A DNA stretch of 64,000 nt from Paracentrotus lividus (taxonomy: Eukaryota; Echinodermata; Echinoidea; Camarodonta; Echinidae), in assembly GCA_940671915.1 (NCBI GenBank), contig CALNVZ010002100.1:19940733-20004732 (forward strand), in the 5' to 3' direction. Each line of letters begins with the position of its first letter. The first letter of the stretch is position 1. Under the pieces are notes generated by a model, which had not been told where the DNA came from, ran no database searches, and saw nothing but the letters and a program-made list of their open reading frames with translations. Made by a program: the position numbers and the translations under genes. Positions 13,701-28,700 of this stretch are shown one piece after another.

Positions 13701-16700
13701 TATCGTGCCTGGATGTTGAATACAGAATGATGTGCAGATAGAGATAGATGATTTTACCAATTTTTTTCAAGGAATTCAATTCAAATAATTAAGGATCATA
13801 TGTACAAATCTTTACTATCCCTATATAAACAATAGTATGAATAACGATTTCCAAGTCTTAAATTGTGAAGTAATATTGCAAACGATGAGTTATTTATTGA
13901 TATTTTCACTATTTTATATATTTTTTAACTCTGAGTATACGATCGAGTTCTGTGAGGTGACGTACATTGTAGTTCCAGTCAGTCACACAGTGCACACGCA
14001 GCTTGAACAGCTTGTTCCGTATACGTGTGTGTTGTGTACTGTTTTATTTGTGTGTGTTGCTTCGCTGTATACTATATACTGTGCACGTTTGTGGCTTGCT
14101 TTCGATATGATTTTGTTATTCCTTGTTGACAAGTATTCAAGATCAAATGGGTGAAGTTTGGATCGAAATGACCTTTCTATGAATTTCGAAGACATATAGT
14201 GAAAGATGATGAAGCAAACTCACAAAGAAATTGATAAGGAATTCTACTTACTTACTTCGAGGCCTATACCGACTGATTTTCGTTAAAATTGTTAGGCAAA
14301 ACCGAATTCATGAGACAGTATTATTTGCAAAGTGAAGCGCAAAAGCGATTACTTAGCACATAGCTAGCTATAGCCAGGCCAACCGCACCGGCGGCAAGCG
14401 CAGACCGATTTCGCTAGCGACTTGGTTTTTCAAGAGCCGGCCGCATCACACGCGGAAGAATATCTTACAATAACACGAACGATTAGCGTCCGCTACGACC
14501 GGTGAGCATATCTCGATCAAATTTCATATTTTTATCTTGAAATTAACCTATAGGTCTATCGTATCATTTAGAGGGCAGTTACATATTTTGGAGAATGAGT
14601 ATGTTCATATATCTACTTTTATAAGCATTTACGTTTCGCAAATTGATCAACTGCACACCACAACTAGCTGATTTCCACACTGTAACACTTGTTTCGCCAC
14701 GGTCCTGAACGAAGCCAAGGCGGTAAACTCGTCTTAAAATGCTACAAATAAGAATATTCTAACAATGTAGAGGCACATTATTGATTGTATGACATTGCTT
14801 CATTATCCTTTCTTTTTTTTAAAATCATTCACATAAAATTAATAACGATAAAATAAAAGTTCTGACACACAAGTAGATTCATATAAATGTGTCAGCGTGT
14901 ACACACGGCATGCCTTGTGTTTACTTCGCCAAGACCGAATTCCCGTCTGTGACGTTGACGGAGAGAACACTAGTGTTAGTACGCATCCCCGGGGAGCGAA
15001 CTCGGAAAATATGGGGGTACATCGTTAAAATTCACTATTCTGAACTTCTTTTGGGGGTTGAAACGCCACTCAGTATTTTTGGGGGGTTGTAAGGATGCTA
15101 TTAATGTAAATATCTCAATATTTGGGATCGTCTTCTTAATACAACTTTAAGTTTGCTCTCTCTTGCTTTATCTTACAACATTTAACTAACTCTGAATATC
15201 TCCTTTTCTTACTTTCTCTTAATCTCCCCACCCTCATGTATATATATATAGAGAGAGAGAGAGAGGGAGAGGTACTTACATGTATTTGGTTGGGTGATTA
15301 CACTTGAACACTTTTGTACATTTTCTTCTGGTTCCTGGTTTTTAGTAATTTTTTTTTTTTCTTCCAAGCAACTTATTAGCAGGATGTAGGAAACTTTAAA
15401 TGAGATAGCATTCATCCTTAATTAACGACAATCAAACCCGATTAGTTTAGATTATCTAATGAACTCTAGCATACTTGAAAGAAATTCAATCAGACCACAT
15501 GACTAGGATATCAACTTTTTTATCCATCATACGCAATTGTCTACACAAATGCCTAAATTTATAGCCATGGTCAAGCAGCAAACCTTTTTATTTACTGGGT
15601 AATCTTTTTTTTTAACAGGTCTAGGTTACAATTTGTTTTTTGGTTTCAAAACCTGTTAAAATACTTGTTGTACCGGAATTGTATTGAAAGGAAATGCATA
15701 CTACAGTGTAATTTCTGTTCAGGTTAGGAGGTCACAAAATAGATTTCCACATAATTTGTAAATGGGTACGGGCAGCTTCGATTTTGATTGCATGCATTTT
15801 AGGACAAATCTCGGTTGTAATTTTGTATTTTTATCCTTCATAGGTTATATTTGCATCAGCAATAATCTTCTCATTACAGTAGTTACAATTGCTTAGTCAT
15901 GAATTTCTAATTGAATTCAAAACAAAATAAATTTGAAGGAGATAAATCCTAACATTCCTAAATGAGAAAATGATATTCACATACATGTATGAATATAAAA
16001 TACATAAGAGAAAAACACATTTCTTTTACTTGTCCGGCCACTGTAAGCGTGCGAGTGTAATTCTCGATCCAACCATTTGATTTGAATTTTGGGCAACGTG
16101 ATATAGAAATTCAATGTAATACAAACCCAAATAATATTATATTCCAAATACTGTATAAGTGGTTATTTTTGCGATGACTTTATTTTCGCGAATTTTGCGA
16201 GTTGGTCATTACGAAAATTTCCACTTTAGTACAAGGCTATTTATAGTAATGAATCATCACCAAAATCGCGAAATTTTGCTCTCGCGAATTTCCCCAACTA
16301 GTCCAAACCATGAAGAGCAACCTCTATGTTGTCTTAAGTACACAAAAAATTAGATTTTGTTTTAAAAAAATTTGTGTCAAAATTACATTTAATCATGCTT
16401 GAGAAGTATAACTTTTACTAAATCCATGATCTTGAAGAACATACATGTGTAATACGTACACGTATCTCTTTCATATTGATCAACCTTATCCTCTGTATCC
16501 ATTGAAGTTCAATGAGTAACTTTCTGAGCCAACATTCCTTTACTGATTTTATACAACTTCTTGCATATAATTTGCATAATGATAAATGTCATTAATCAAT
16601 AAAAAATTGTATTGAATTATTCAAATGTAAATCATGAGTTTATGAACATTTTTGTTTTGTATGTTTTCTTGACCATTGGGTAGTGACAGAAAATAGGTTT

Positions 16701-19700
16701 GTAAATAAATGGAAGAAGAAGGTATGATACATTGTATAAAGATCAAGAAAATTGAGATTACTTTTAATAATACCATAGCGTGTAATGAAAACAATTTCTA
16801 GCACTCTCCACTTGTTTGTAATAACTGTGTAGGTCTAACAATAGAACAAGTCCGAATCAATGTGCATTCTCAAAAAGCATTTCACTTTTCAAAACTCAAG
16901 AATCTAGTACAACATAGATTTATGTTGACATTTGATTTCCAATCTCACATCGCATGAAGGCTGTTTATAATTTAGTAAAAATAATTTTTAATGTCTTAAT
17001 ATTAGCACAAAGACCTACATTGCATATGTAAACCATGAACAATTAACTACAAAAACTAAATTTTACACATTTAATTACTTGTATAAACTTGCTATATATA
17101 TTTACAATGTATGTACATGTACGCACGTTCTTATTTAAGGCAGATCTGAATCAACTGCAAAAGTATCATTTCTAGCTAAACGATTATCTTTATATGTCAT
17201 CTTGACCATGAACCATTGAAATCAGCATTGATTTTATGTTGCTTTTTGTCTTCCAGACTCGGCAGATATTGAGACAAAATAAAGTTAAATGGAGTTTTTT
17301 GGGGATATAGGCAGTGCAACAGGCACAACTGTAGTTATAATTGATGAATAATATTTCTAAAAATGTTCTCCATTACTTCTTGTCTGTAATGCACACATGC
17401 CACTCCTTTACAGAATCAGGAATCTGGAGAGTGTGAAATCAATAATGCAATATTGTTATTTAGGGACTAAAAATACATTTTTTCCCTCCTTGACACATGT
17501 TGTTTGAAAGTCATGCTCCATAGCTATTTTTGTCAATCATCTTACGATTTTGTAAATGTTGTTATCACTACTTTAGTGTCTCGCTCTCCAAGAGACATAC
17601 TGTGCTTGTGACAAGCTCTCTGAAAAATGAAAATCTAGCGCTATATTAAAACAAAAAGTTTCTCCCTAAAATAAAGGCAATAGGTTTTAGACGTGATGAA
17701 AGAAGACATTTGCATCAACAACACTGCTTTCATCAAACATGGTTCATTACATGATGATGATGATGATGCATATCATTTGTAAAGCACTATTTATCAGCCA
17801 AAACCTTCAAAGGCGCCTGGCTCTCCAAATATGTACATTATTCACAAAATTGCTAAAAGAAAGATAGGTTTTGAGTTCAGATTTAAAGGTGTCAATGTTG
17901 TTCAAAATCATCACCTCTAGACAAGCCAATCAGTTCAGAGGGGTGCCAAAAATAAGGTTTTTAATTTGAGTTTTTGCTATGCATGTATTTAAAAAAATTA
18001 AATATGTTTATTTCTTCCTCTCTGGATTCCACATGTTTATCTAGTTTTTTATCATCAATGTGTTCATGAACTTATATTTTGTCCTGGAGATGTCTAAAGT
18101 AAAGTTTTGTGTTCATAAAATCATATTTTGTCTTGCTGAGGCTAAAGTAATTTTTTTATTATCAATGTGTTCAAGAAGTGTTATTTTGTCCTGGGTGAGG
18201 TCTAAAGTAAAGGGACATAAGAGTTTCAAGAGCATTATATTATTTTATTTGATGATGATAATCCACAGCATTTATATTGCACCATATTTCTGTAGAAAAC
18301 AGGCTCATCTAATTAAGTTAATTACTATACATCTGCCGAAATAAGTGAACTTTGAATTTTAGGTGAAATGACCACTAGTCAAGGGGCATTCAATCTTGAC
18401 AAATTAAAACTAATCCAAATAACCAATTTTAAATTATGTGTTCTTAAAGAAAGTTGGCAGCTTTCCATGACTGTGAGGCATGCAAGGATATGCGAATCAA
18501 CACATTTTTTAAAATATCTGAGCAGTATTCAAGAATATCTGTATAAGTACATGAACCTTGCTCTCAATATCATATTCCTTCACAAATTATTCTTGAATTA
18601 CATTTTGGAACCTGGTAAAACTAGTCAGCTAAATTAATAGAATGATTACCTGCTTTTAAGTTTTAAAAAATGTTTTGAAGCAGAAACACCTTTTTAAAAC
18701 AAAAGGATTAGTCACAATACTAGATAATTAAAAAAAAAAAAAAATTCCTTTTAATGATTCAAATCAAACACAGACTCGACACCATCAATTTATATTAGGC
18801 AAGTTGCAGAGATATGCAATGATCATTTCATAGATTATAATAATAGTTACAACTTATGGTGCGCATGTACACTGTCTGAGGATGCTCATAGCGCTACAAT
18901 GTAGCTCAGCAACAGTCCTTTTTGATGAAGGTATACTACAAATGAATATCACATGTACTTAAAGTCCTCCCCATCTGTACCTGTATAAAGTTGTTTTCTC
19001 TTTAAAAGAAAATAGCCTATTTGCCATGACCCTGGGCAACTTTTAATAAAACATTTTTATAGTAATATCATGCACATTAAGATTTTCAGATCTCATTTTC
19101 AAGTGATTAGCACTTTATCAAATAATCCTTCATTCTATCTCATAAAATTTTCAAGATCACTAGCTTGAACTAAAAAAATAGCGCGATAATTGGTGGATCG
19201 GGGAAAAATCAGAAAAAAGAAACTGGTCCTGCACTAGCTCAAGCTTCAGCCAAAGTTTCGCATTAACGACCTGACCTGACCTTGAACAAACAAGCCCAAT
19301 ATGTACTGAACAACTGGTAACTACCGCTAGCCTAAACACAAACACAGGTGCAGGGTTTCAGACTTATCTTGAGCTAGTGCAGCACCGCACAAAATAACGT
19401 GCAATTTCATGCTAAAAACACAAACCAGCTTCAGTTTTCTTTTCAAAAAAGCCTGAGATGACTTGGGCGTGGATTTCCTCCAAATTAGCATGCTACATGT
19501 ATTTGACCACAAAGCCGGATCTTCTCTGATCGGGCTAATTCATCGGATCACAAATAGCGCGCTATTCGAAACAGCTCGAGCTAGTGCAGCACCGCCTATG
19601 GATCGCAGATATGAAAGGATGAGAAATATGTGAGTCAGGAATAGGATGCTATACTTAGAATTAAATGGGCAGTGCCCGAACAGCAAAACAGGTGGCCTCA

Positions 19701-22700
19701 CAGAAAACTGGTTGGTCAATAGGATCCCTCCTTAATTCATCAGGGGTATTAATTATGATGAGGCATGAATAGTGTAAGTTGTGTTTCAATTCAGTGAAAC
19801 TAAAAATAGCACAGGATCAATGTAAAAATATGGTTTTCTTTTCTTTCATTTTTGTTTTTGATTTTGTCAAAATGTATTGAATCTCATGAAAATATCATTC
19901 CTAAAAGAAAAGTATTTGAAAGGTGCAGGTGACTGGTGGTGCTAAAACTTATGTAAAGGTTTGTTATCAATCTAGTTTACAGTTAACAAACTTTCAGCAA
20001 ATAGCAAGCTTATTATTATTCAACGTTGTTTTGTTTTGTTTTATTTTTGTTTTTAGGTGCCTGTATAAACTTATGTATATTGTAGAAGCCCTTCAAAGAA
20101 TTTTTTATTTCCCCCCAACCAATTTGGCCTATAGCACAAGATTAAGCTTGCATCGCTTGCTCCTGGCTATAACAACATTTGTCAGAAAATGACCCAGTTT
20201 TATGAACGTCATAAAGCCCCCAACACACCACCTCACCCACACGAAAAGCAAAGCTGATGATTTTTTTTTAAACTCTATTTTTGAAAACACTTGTGTTGTA
20301 GTGAAGAAGTCAGACAATTTGTTTTGTTTTTAATCTTGCTTACTTAAAATTAAAAAAAAGAAAAGACTTTATTGGGAAAAAAGGATTACTACTCTACTTG
20401 ACGTGCAGATGGAGGCCAAACTTTTTAAGTCATTTCTTTATTTCATAAGTGTGAGTTGACCATGCATGAAAGAATAGACATTCCAGTCATGGGACTTGTG
20501 TAACAGCAAGGGAAAAAAGTGATCCGTCAAACGGTTCTTAAGTTATCGCGAGAACGAAAACGGGACGGATGTACGGACGGACGGACGTAAGGACGGACGG
20601 ACGGACGGACAACCCGAAAACATAATGCCTCCGGCACCACCTTCGGTGGTGGAGGCATAAAAATGTAGTATTTTGCTCCAAATGATATGTAGGAATACCT
20701 CAATAAACCCTGTAAACAAAAATATTTCAAACAAGACATATTTCAAATAGAGTGCTCAATAGTTGTGGAGCCTTGGACCAGGGACAAATATCCTCCCCTC
20801 TATTCACAATTACAGACCAAGGTGAATTATTGTGGAGAAAACTTTCAGAAAAATACTGGAGCACTCATAGCTTCTTATTAATCCTGGCCAATGTTAACAC
20901 TAAATTTCAATGAAATTCATGCATCGAACATAAATATATTTGGTACATGTAAAGGGAAATCTAATAAGATTTTATGCCCCCTTGTATGCATATGCTTACA
21001 TGTACCAGGTGGGCTTTGAAAGTGCATGCAAACGACAGTAATGGCTTCAAGTTTAACAATTTATATTAATTGCTAGTTTAAACAAGGGACATGTAGATTC
21101 GTAATTACACGGTCTAAACAACCAATGCACAATAAATATTTCAGAATCACTCTTAACAATTTGACTTGATGAAAAACAGAAAACTTCTTGAAAGGTGAAA
21201 AGGCTGTTGACATTCTTGACCGATCATTTCTTCAAAATTTGAATCCATTTATAAAATCATTTCTAGTCAATGGAATTCTTTAAAAAATGAACTGTATCCA
21301 GAACAACAAAATATGTGTTCTGTGCTCCAAGAAAGACGTCCCTGCGACATTTCATGAGACTCGGGAATCGCAAAACTGCCTCAAAACCGGATAAAGTAGT
21401 CCCAAATCCGTTTCCGCAGCGGAAAAACAACTCGGAGACATCTCCGCGACAAGATTCAAAACAGTCTCAAAACTGTTTCAAAACTGTCTCAAAGTAGTCC
21501 CAAATCCATCTCAACCTGTCTCCTCGAAGTGAGATACCACCATACTAAGAACAGGGAGGGGGTAGCTAAAATGTACACCACTGGGCAGGGCATAATACTC
21601 CTTGTTCCATTGTCCTTCGTAAAGAAACAAAGTCTTGTCTCAAGCACCAAGGTTAAGAGTGCAGGAGTACAATTGAAGAAGCCCTTCAAAAATTTTTAAT
21701 CTTCTTATTTTTGTTCCAATATACATGTAGCACTTAAAGCTCACGTTTGCTCCTGGCTATACTGACAAAACAGAAATCGACCCATCTTTATGAACGCCAA
21801 AAAGCGCCCCGGAACAATCACCACTGCCCACCCCCCCCCAAAAAAAAAAAAAATAAAAAAATAAAAAATAAATAAATAAATAAAACACCACTGATAAAGC
21901 ATTTTTTTTAAACTTTTTTTTTTTAAACCGCTCGAATTTTTAAGAAATGAAAGAATCCTGAACATCAAAAGATGTACCGTGCAATAATATTTACAATAAT
22001 AATAATAACAATAACTACAATAATAATAATATTTATAAAAAAAAGAAGAACCAAGAAAAAAGATATACTCTCACCGCACTAAGGACGGGGAGGGGGTAGC
22101 TGCTCCATTGGGTATAGTAATCCCCGTTCCACTTGCCCTTTGTAGGGAAACAAAGCCTCGTACCGCACACCATAATAAGTAAAGTTCCCCGGGTAACAGA
22201 TCACGCTCCCCTTGGATCGACCATGATCCTAAAGAGTGAAAGTGGGGGTGCAAAGTAACCGTCCTATGGCTTAACCGAGCATAATTGCTGGACTTAACCA
22301 ATGGCAGGGTGTGTGCCAGCAAAAGCGGGGCTCCAATACTGGAAGGTCATAAGGTCTGATCAGAGGCAGAAGGATGATAGCTCTGTTGGTCAAGTATGTG
22401 TTAAAGCCCTTTTGGCTATTAACGGACAGTATGGTGAGGATATAATCGTTCAGTAGGAGTATGATTAGTAAGTGAGCTAATTGCCTTGGAGAAAGAAAGT
22501 AGATTATGATCGGTAATGAGTAAGTTGATGCACAGAGGTTCAATAGAAGCTCTTAATGTCAACCACATATCATCAAGACCTTTGGCTACAGAAGGGCATT
22601 AACTCATATCCTACATAAAAGCGTTAACACCTTTATCGCTCTCAGCAGATATCATTGGAGAGGCCTGCTGGCAACATGTTGGTAATGGAAGGAGACTTAT

Positions 22701-25700
22701 AAAGATTTCATGAATAAGGGAAATCGTTTGTTTTTCAAATGTTTGTATGTTGACATTTATCTGTTTATTAATATTTCAGTTAGCAAAAAGGTTTGCCCCT
22801 ATTTATATTCATCAACTACTAGTAAATTATGAAGTCTTATTTCAAATAGATACATGTACATGTATGTGGGCCAACATTTTTCTAAAATTTGCTTTTCACA
22901 AATTCCTTTTATATCAGTAAAATGGGTACACCCTGGGCCCCCCCCCCATATTTCTGAAATAACTGCATTCAACAGTGCGTGCAATCACGATGAAAATTGG
23001 CATGTACATGTACGTCCCTTCATACATAATCTCCAAAATTATATTGCTCAAATTATACATCAATTAAGAGAAAAGGTGTGTTCAAGTCAATTACGTAGAA
23101 GGGAAATAACCCTCAAGAGAGTTGATTAGTAGGGGCTACATCTGCCACAAATTGTTTCTGACACTTTATGAATCACAGTCTTCACCAGGTGGTGTAGACA
23201 TAGACCCCGATAACAGTAGCACCAACTTTGATCACTAATGTCCTACTTTAATAGTCAAAATCCTTCCTTTCTGAATGTACTATCCATTCATGTGGTATTA
23301 TTATCATTTTGTAAATTGATCTAATGAGCATTTAGGCTATAGCCACTCTTATTTCTTCATGGCCAACCCAATCACAACCCAACCTGGGACTATATCTTTG
23401 ATGGACCTGGAGGGGAGGGGTATGGAACGCCATAAGGGAAACAAATATTATTACATTTCACTCTAACAAAAATACATTTCACTTTTACCAATTCATTACA
23501 CTCTACTTTAAAAATGTGTTTCAATAAAATATATACATGTCCCTTCCAAAAAATATATTTCACTTTAAAAAAAAAATATATATATGTTTCACTTTCCACA
23601 AAATATATATTACTCTTTTCGCAAAAATATATTCCTCTTTCAACAAAGATGTTTTTCTCTTTTCACAAAAATACATTTCTCTTTAAACAAAATTACAAAT
23701 ATCTTTTAACGAAAATGTATTCCTCTTTTGTAAAAAATACATTTCACTTTTCGTAAAAAATTTGTTTCACTTTTCACAAAAATATATTTCCCTTTTCACA
23801 CAATATTTTTTTCTCTTTTGTAAACAAAAATACATTTCACTTTTCACAATATACTGGTATTTATTTCTCTTTGGTAAACAAAAATACATTTCACTTTTCA
23901 CAAAAATATGTTTCACTTTTCACAAAAATATATTTCCCTTTTGACTATATATTTATTTGTCTTTTGTAAACAAAAATACATTTCACTTTTCACAAAAATG
24001 TATTTCCCTTTCCATAAAAATATGTTTCACTAAAAAGAAAATACATTCCACTTTTCATAAAATACATGTATCTCGCTTCAGTAACGAAGGCATGGAACCC
24101 TTCTTCACCATGTTGACAGCACCGCATTGTTTGGAATAATCGTTGCTTGCCACGTACACGTTACAGATGCGTGTATGTTTACACTGCAAGTGCGAGATGT
24201 GTGTACGAACGCACAGTGTACAATATAATTCATTCCTCTATCGCAGTAATCTTTCACTTGATTGAAGAAAAAAAAAATTCACTATACTTTAAAAATATAT
24301 ATGCCTCATTTTTCTTGGCCAAAAGGCGGCGCTGCATATAGCAGAACGCCCGGGTTGATGGCCACATTATGCAGCTCCATGTGTCATTTCGCTTCCTCAA
24401 TAATAGTAGGAGGCCATCACTGCTGCACAGTATGCATGAACAAAAAACTGATTAGCTAATAATTGATCAGCCCGATGTTCATTTCAGTTTGTAAGCTTTA
24501 GTATCATCAATTGTAATAAAAAATAGATCAATCACTAGAAATGTCTACTATCACAGTTTCCTTGGAGTTCTTCTTTCCATCATGTTTCCTGCTCACAATA
24601 TGATTTCTTTTTTTTTTTTAAAGCAAACAAACAGATCAAACAGTAAATACGCTATCCTCAAATACATTCGCTTGCAGATAATTCATGATACATTGAATTA
24701 TCATACAGAAGCGCATGCCTTAGTAAAGTCATCCCTTGATGTACAGTGTCCCCAAAAATTATTTGTACACTTTGAAAAAAATGGAATTAAATAAATCGAC
24801 GTTGGTTTGAAATTTTGATTACTATTTATATCAAATGGTAGGTAATGTTACTATCACCTAAACACTAAATCTCAAATGTTCCGCCAGTCTCGGAAGTTTT
24901 AGGCCGCCATTTGCAATTTTCATGGCCCAAAAATTATTTGTACACTTCAGAACAGGGGTTTTTAAAGGAGTGTTTAAAATTCTGGGGTCTTCTTTGGCTT
25001 CCAGGACATTCATCAACCTTCTTGGCATACTGTCGACCAATTTAGCATTAATTTTACGGCCAATACCATTCCAAGTTCGTTGGAGCGTGTCCTGGAGCTG
25101 CTTGATGTTGGATGGTCAGTCTAGAGGGCGCTGGTCGCTTTCAGATCAGCCTCTCATGTGCTAATGGGGATTAAATCTGGCTGTGAGGTGCCCTTTCTGG
25201 CGCTCAACATGTTTCTGTTGCAATATTACTTTAATATGGTTGCTGTTGTGTACTTGGGATCATTGTTATGTTGGACCGTAAATTGACGACCATTCAAGAC
25301 TTGAAGCAGATGGGAGCATCTGAGCTATTCTGAAGGGCAAGAATATCCTCATGGCTTCAGCATTCATGATGCCATGTTATGAAATTTATCTCTCCAACTC
25401 TACTGGCTGCCATACAAACTCCCAAATATGAAACATCCTCCACTATGCCTGACTGTTGGCTCAGCATGACTGACTGAAAGCTTCCTACAAGACACATGTG
25501 GTCTCGTGTATCATATCCAATCACTTTTGCACTTATTAGGACTTTAGATTGAGTGCTAGAACTCTGCAAGGCTTGTTTTCCATGTTGTTTTGCAAAAGCA
25601 TGATGCTTCCTTTGTTACTGTCACTTACATTTGGCTTCTTTCTTGGCCAATTATTCCACTTATAGTCATGTAGCTATTTAAGCCTGTTGCAGACACTCTT

Positions 25701-28700
25701 GAAGGACCCAGTCATTTTCCCACCTCTATGGCCTTGGATGCAATTTTCTTTGGTCCAAATTGCAATATTTAATTGTTACTGTCTGTTTATCAATATCATC
25801 ATGAAACTGATGTCCATGAGACTATTTTTTGCTCTTAGAGGCTCCACTTGCGTAAAGGCTGATTGGTCTTCAGTTGTGTTCCAACATGACAGGACCCCAA
25901 GCATGCAGCGAAGCATATTAAAGCATTATTTTAGCAGAAACTTGTTAAGAAAGCTAGAAAGGGCAACCTCAAAATCCAGATTTAATCCCCATTTAGCACA
26001 TGGGAGGTGATCTGAAGCGACAGCGCCCTCTAGACTCACCATCAAACCTCCAGCAGCTCCAGGACACGCTTCAGCGAACTTGGAATGGTATTGGCCGTGG
26101 AAATGAGTGCTAAATTTTTCAACAGTAAGCCAAGGAGGTTGATGACTGCCTGGAAGCCAAAGAAGTCCCCCAAATTTTTAAACACTCCTTTAAAAACCCA
26201 TATTCTGAAGTGTACAAACAATTTTTGGCCATGAAAATTGCAAATGGCGGCCTAAACTTCCGAGACTGACGGAACAATTTCAGATTTAGGGTTCAGGTGA
26301 TGGAGACATTACCTACCATCTGATTATAAATAGTAAATTAATTTCAAACCAACATTGATTTTGTTTAATTCATTTTTTCAAAGTGTACAATAATTTTTTG
26401 GGACCAGTCAGATGAATCAGACATTAACAAATTATACACACTGTTTGGCAGTTGTTTTTTTTTTTCTGGCTTTAAAAAAAATTGAATTGTGTTTATTCCG
26501 GTAAGGAGCCCTTAGTTTTATATATAAAAAAAGGATTAACTTGTTAATACGGAACATCAATTTCTGAAAACATACAATGTATACAAGTATGGAAATTATA
26601 ATATCATTAATCAGGTAATAATATTCTCTGATGCGCTTTCAGCAGTTAGTAAACTGGAAAAGTGCTATATGAATAACCAGATTATTGTTGTTATTATATA
26701 ATTATACACCTAAGTCGTTCTAATTTGTTACTCCAGGCAACTACACCTTCTCCCCACCCCAAAAAAAATCTTTTTAATGATAGTTGTCTGGATCCAGAGA
26801 CAGACTTTTACGGGGGAGGGGGGGGGTGGTAGGGGTTAGTGTGAAAAATTTTGGCCTTTGGCCATCCACCTTATATTACCTATAGGGGTAGGGTGTGGTC
26901 GTTCAATCGTCCCCAACGCAACTAACAAGCAAAAAGAAAAAAAAAAGGTCAAAATTAACATGCCTAACTTGGTTCAAATCTGTGGTTTACTTGTGACTTG
27001 CTATTAGAGGAATCAATCTGTCTATGTTGCATGTTCCTATCACTCTCACTGAATTCTGAAATAGTGTTTTAATTGTAAGGGAAACTTTTGTACTTATGAT
27101 TCCCAAGCAGTTTTTAATAGTTTCATTACCAAAAATTATGGTTTAAAATTAGACAGCTTTCGAGAATACGGGCCATTATGTTCCTGAGGAATTATAAGAA
27201 AACGCATAAAATGTTGTGTTTTTTAAAGATCACTCGTAGGCCTATAGAGAAGATTTTCGCTCCCGCTTCGTTCTCGCAATTATTCTTTTGAAAGTGTGCA
27301 GAGGGGGAGGGTGATACATCATATTTATGGAGATTTTCCCCCTATTAAAGTGTTATACCAAATTTTTTAAAAAGGCTTCAAGTGCTTGATTTCACTCAAT
27401 TATAACAATGGCGGAAAATAAATCTCTTACGAATGATTTCATAAAGTCAGGTTGAACCATCCGGGATGTGAACATAGATCTAAGCTTGTGTCTTATAAAT
27501 TTAACAGCAACATAAAATTATCTGAAAGATAGGGTGTTTGAGGACATTTAATGTTTGATCTGTTTGTTTGTTTTTGTTTTTTTTAATCAGATTATTGTGA
27601 ACACAAAACATGAATGAATGAAGAACTCCAAGCACAAGTTTATTCTGCAATGGAAATAACTTAACTAATTCTTGTTAACAGTATCATAATTTATAATCTT
27701 GTAGACCAATATGGTCTTTCAGTCTTGAGGGTCTACAGGACAGGGTGTCGGTCATTTCTACTTTCACTATTTTGGGAATATGCTGACCGCAAATAAAATA
27801 TGAATATTTTTTCATATTATATATTTCTGGCCAGTTTCCCTCCTTGTTCAAATTTACATAAAAAGGCTGCATCACTTCATTGTGTTCCCTTGCATTTATC
27901 TCCAAGTTGATTTCTATCCTTAGGCTTTATGTCAGGTTCTATAGAGTACCGAAGTGTGATGTCATAACAGTGGTGTTGTCACGGTTGCTGGTTCTAAACA
28001 ATCTTGTGTTGAACAATAGCAACATGATCGCACCGAAACCTGTTTGTGTATGTGCCCGAGTCTTGCCCGTTGCTGGACCGCATTTAGGCTAAACCTCATG
28101 CATGGGCTTTTTTGTTTAGAACCAGTAACTGGGACGCCGGGCGATTATGTCAACACTGCGGTACTCTATAGTTAGCTTCTGATCACTCCCGCATTGAAAG
28201 CTAGCCCTGGGTTCTCTGGGAAGGACACTGATATAAGGGTTTGCCATAGCTCAATCAGTAGACCGACTGTCTAGAATCAGGAAGTTTCAGGTTTGAATCC
28301 TGATGGAATCCCATTATATTTTCTAATTTCTTCATATTATTTATTTCTGGTCAGTTTCCGTCTTTGTCCAAATTTATAACTAAAATAGATTACTTATTTG
28401 AGGTTATCAGATGTTCAAATGCCTTTTTGTTGACCATGAAATTCAAAACAAACTCAAGAGGGCTTACTGAATGTTGTTAAACATGATACTTAGATTAGAG
28501 GCATCAAGGTACATTTATTTTCTGATTACAAAAATACAATGTCATTTCATAGGAAAACACTCACAAACAAATTCACGCACCAAATAACGTGTTGTACTTT
28601 CATTACTTTCTCTTGATAGAAAACATTGACTAGTCTGTGTCAAATAAAATGGTACAAATGGAAAACAAACAAACAGGTATGAAAATTAATCACATTCTAA

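Larger units (their letters stand above)
24742..26412. mobile_element. Tc1-like elements in inverted arrangement (foldback), decayed
   Basis: The left end CAGTGTCCCCAAAAATTATT, preceded by TA, is mirrored at the right by AATAATTTTTTGGGACC. Matching inverted blocks extend about 400 bases inward. The arms include the 3' part of a Tc1-type transposase: the left arm codes it on the minus strand, the right arm on the plus strand. Confidence 0.75.

Noticed and set aside
22078-22560. Mitochondrial DNA insertion (NUMT), suggested by a composition change and a hydrophobic minus-strand frame
   Set aside because: No mitochondrial gene motif could be recognised, and part of it recurs at 21528-21675, so it behaves as a dispersed repeat.
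28243-28317. Functional tRNA gene
   Set aside because: The T-arm is good, but the anticodon stem and acceptor stem have mismatches and no proper anticodon loop can be drawn.
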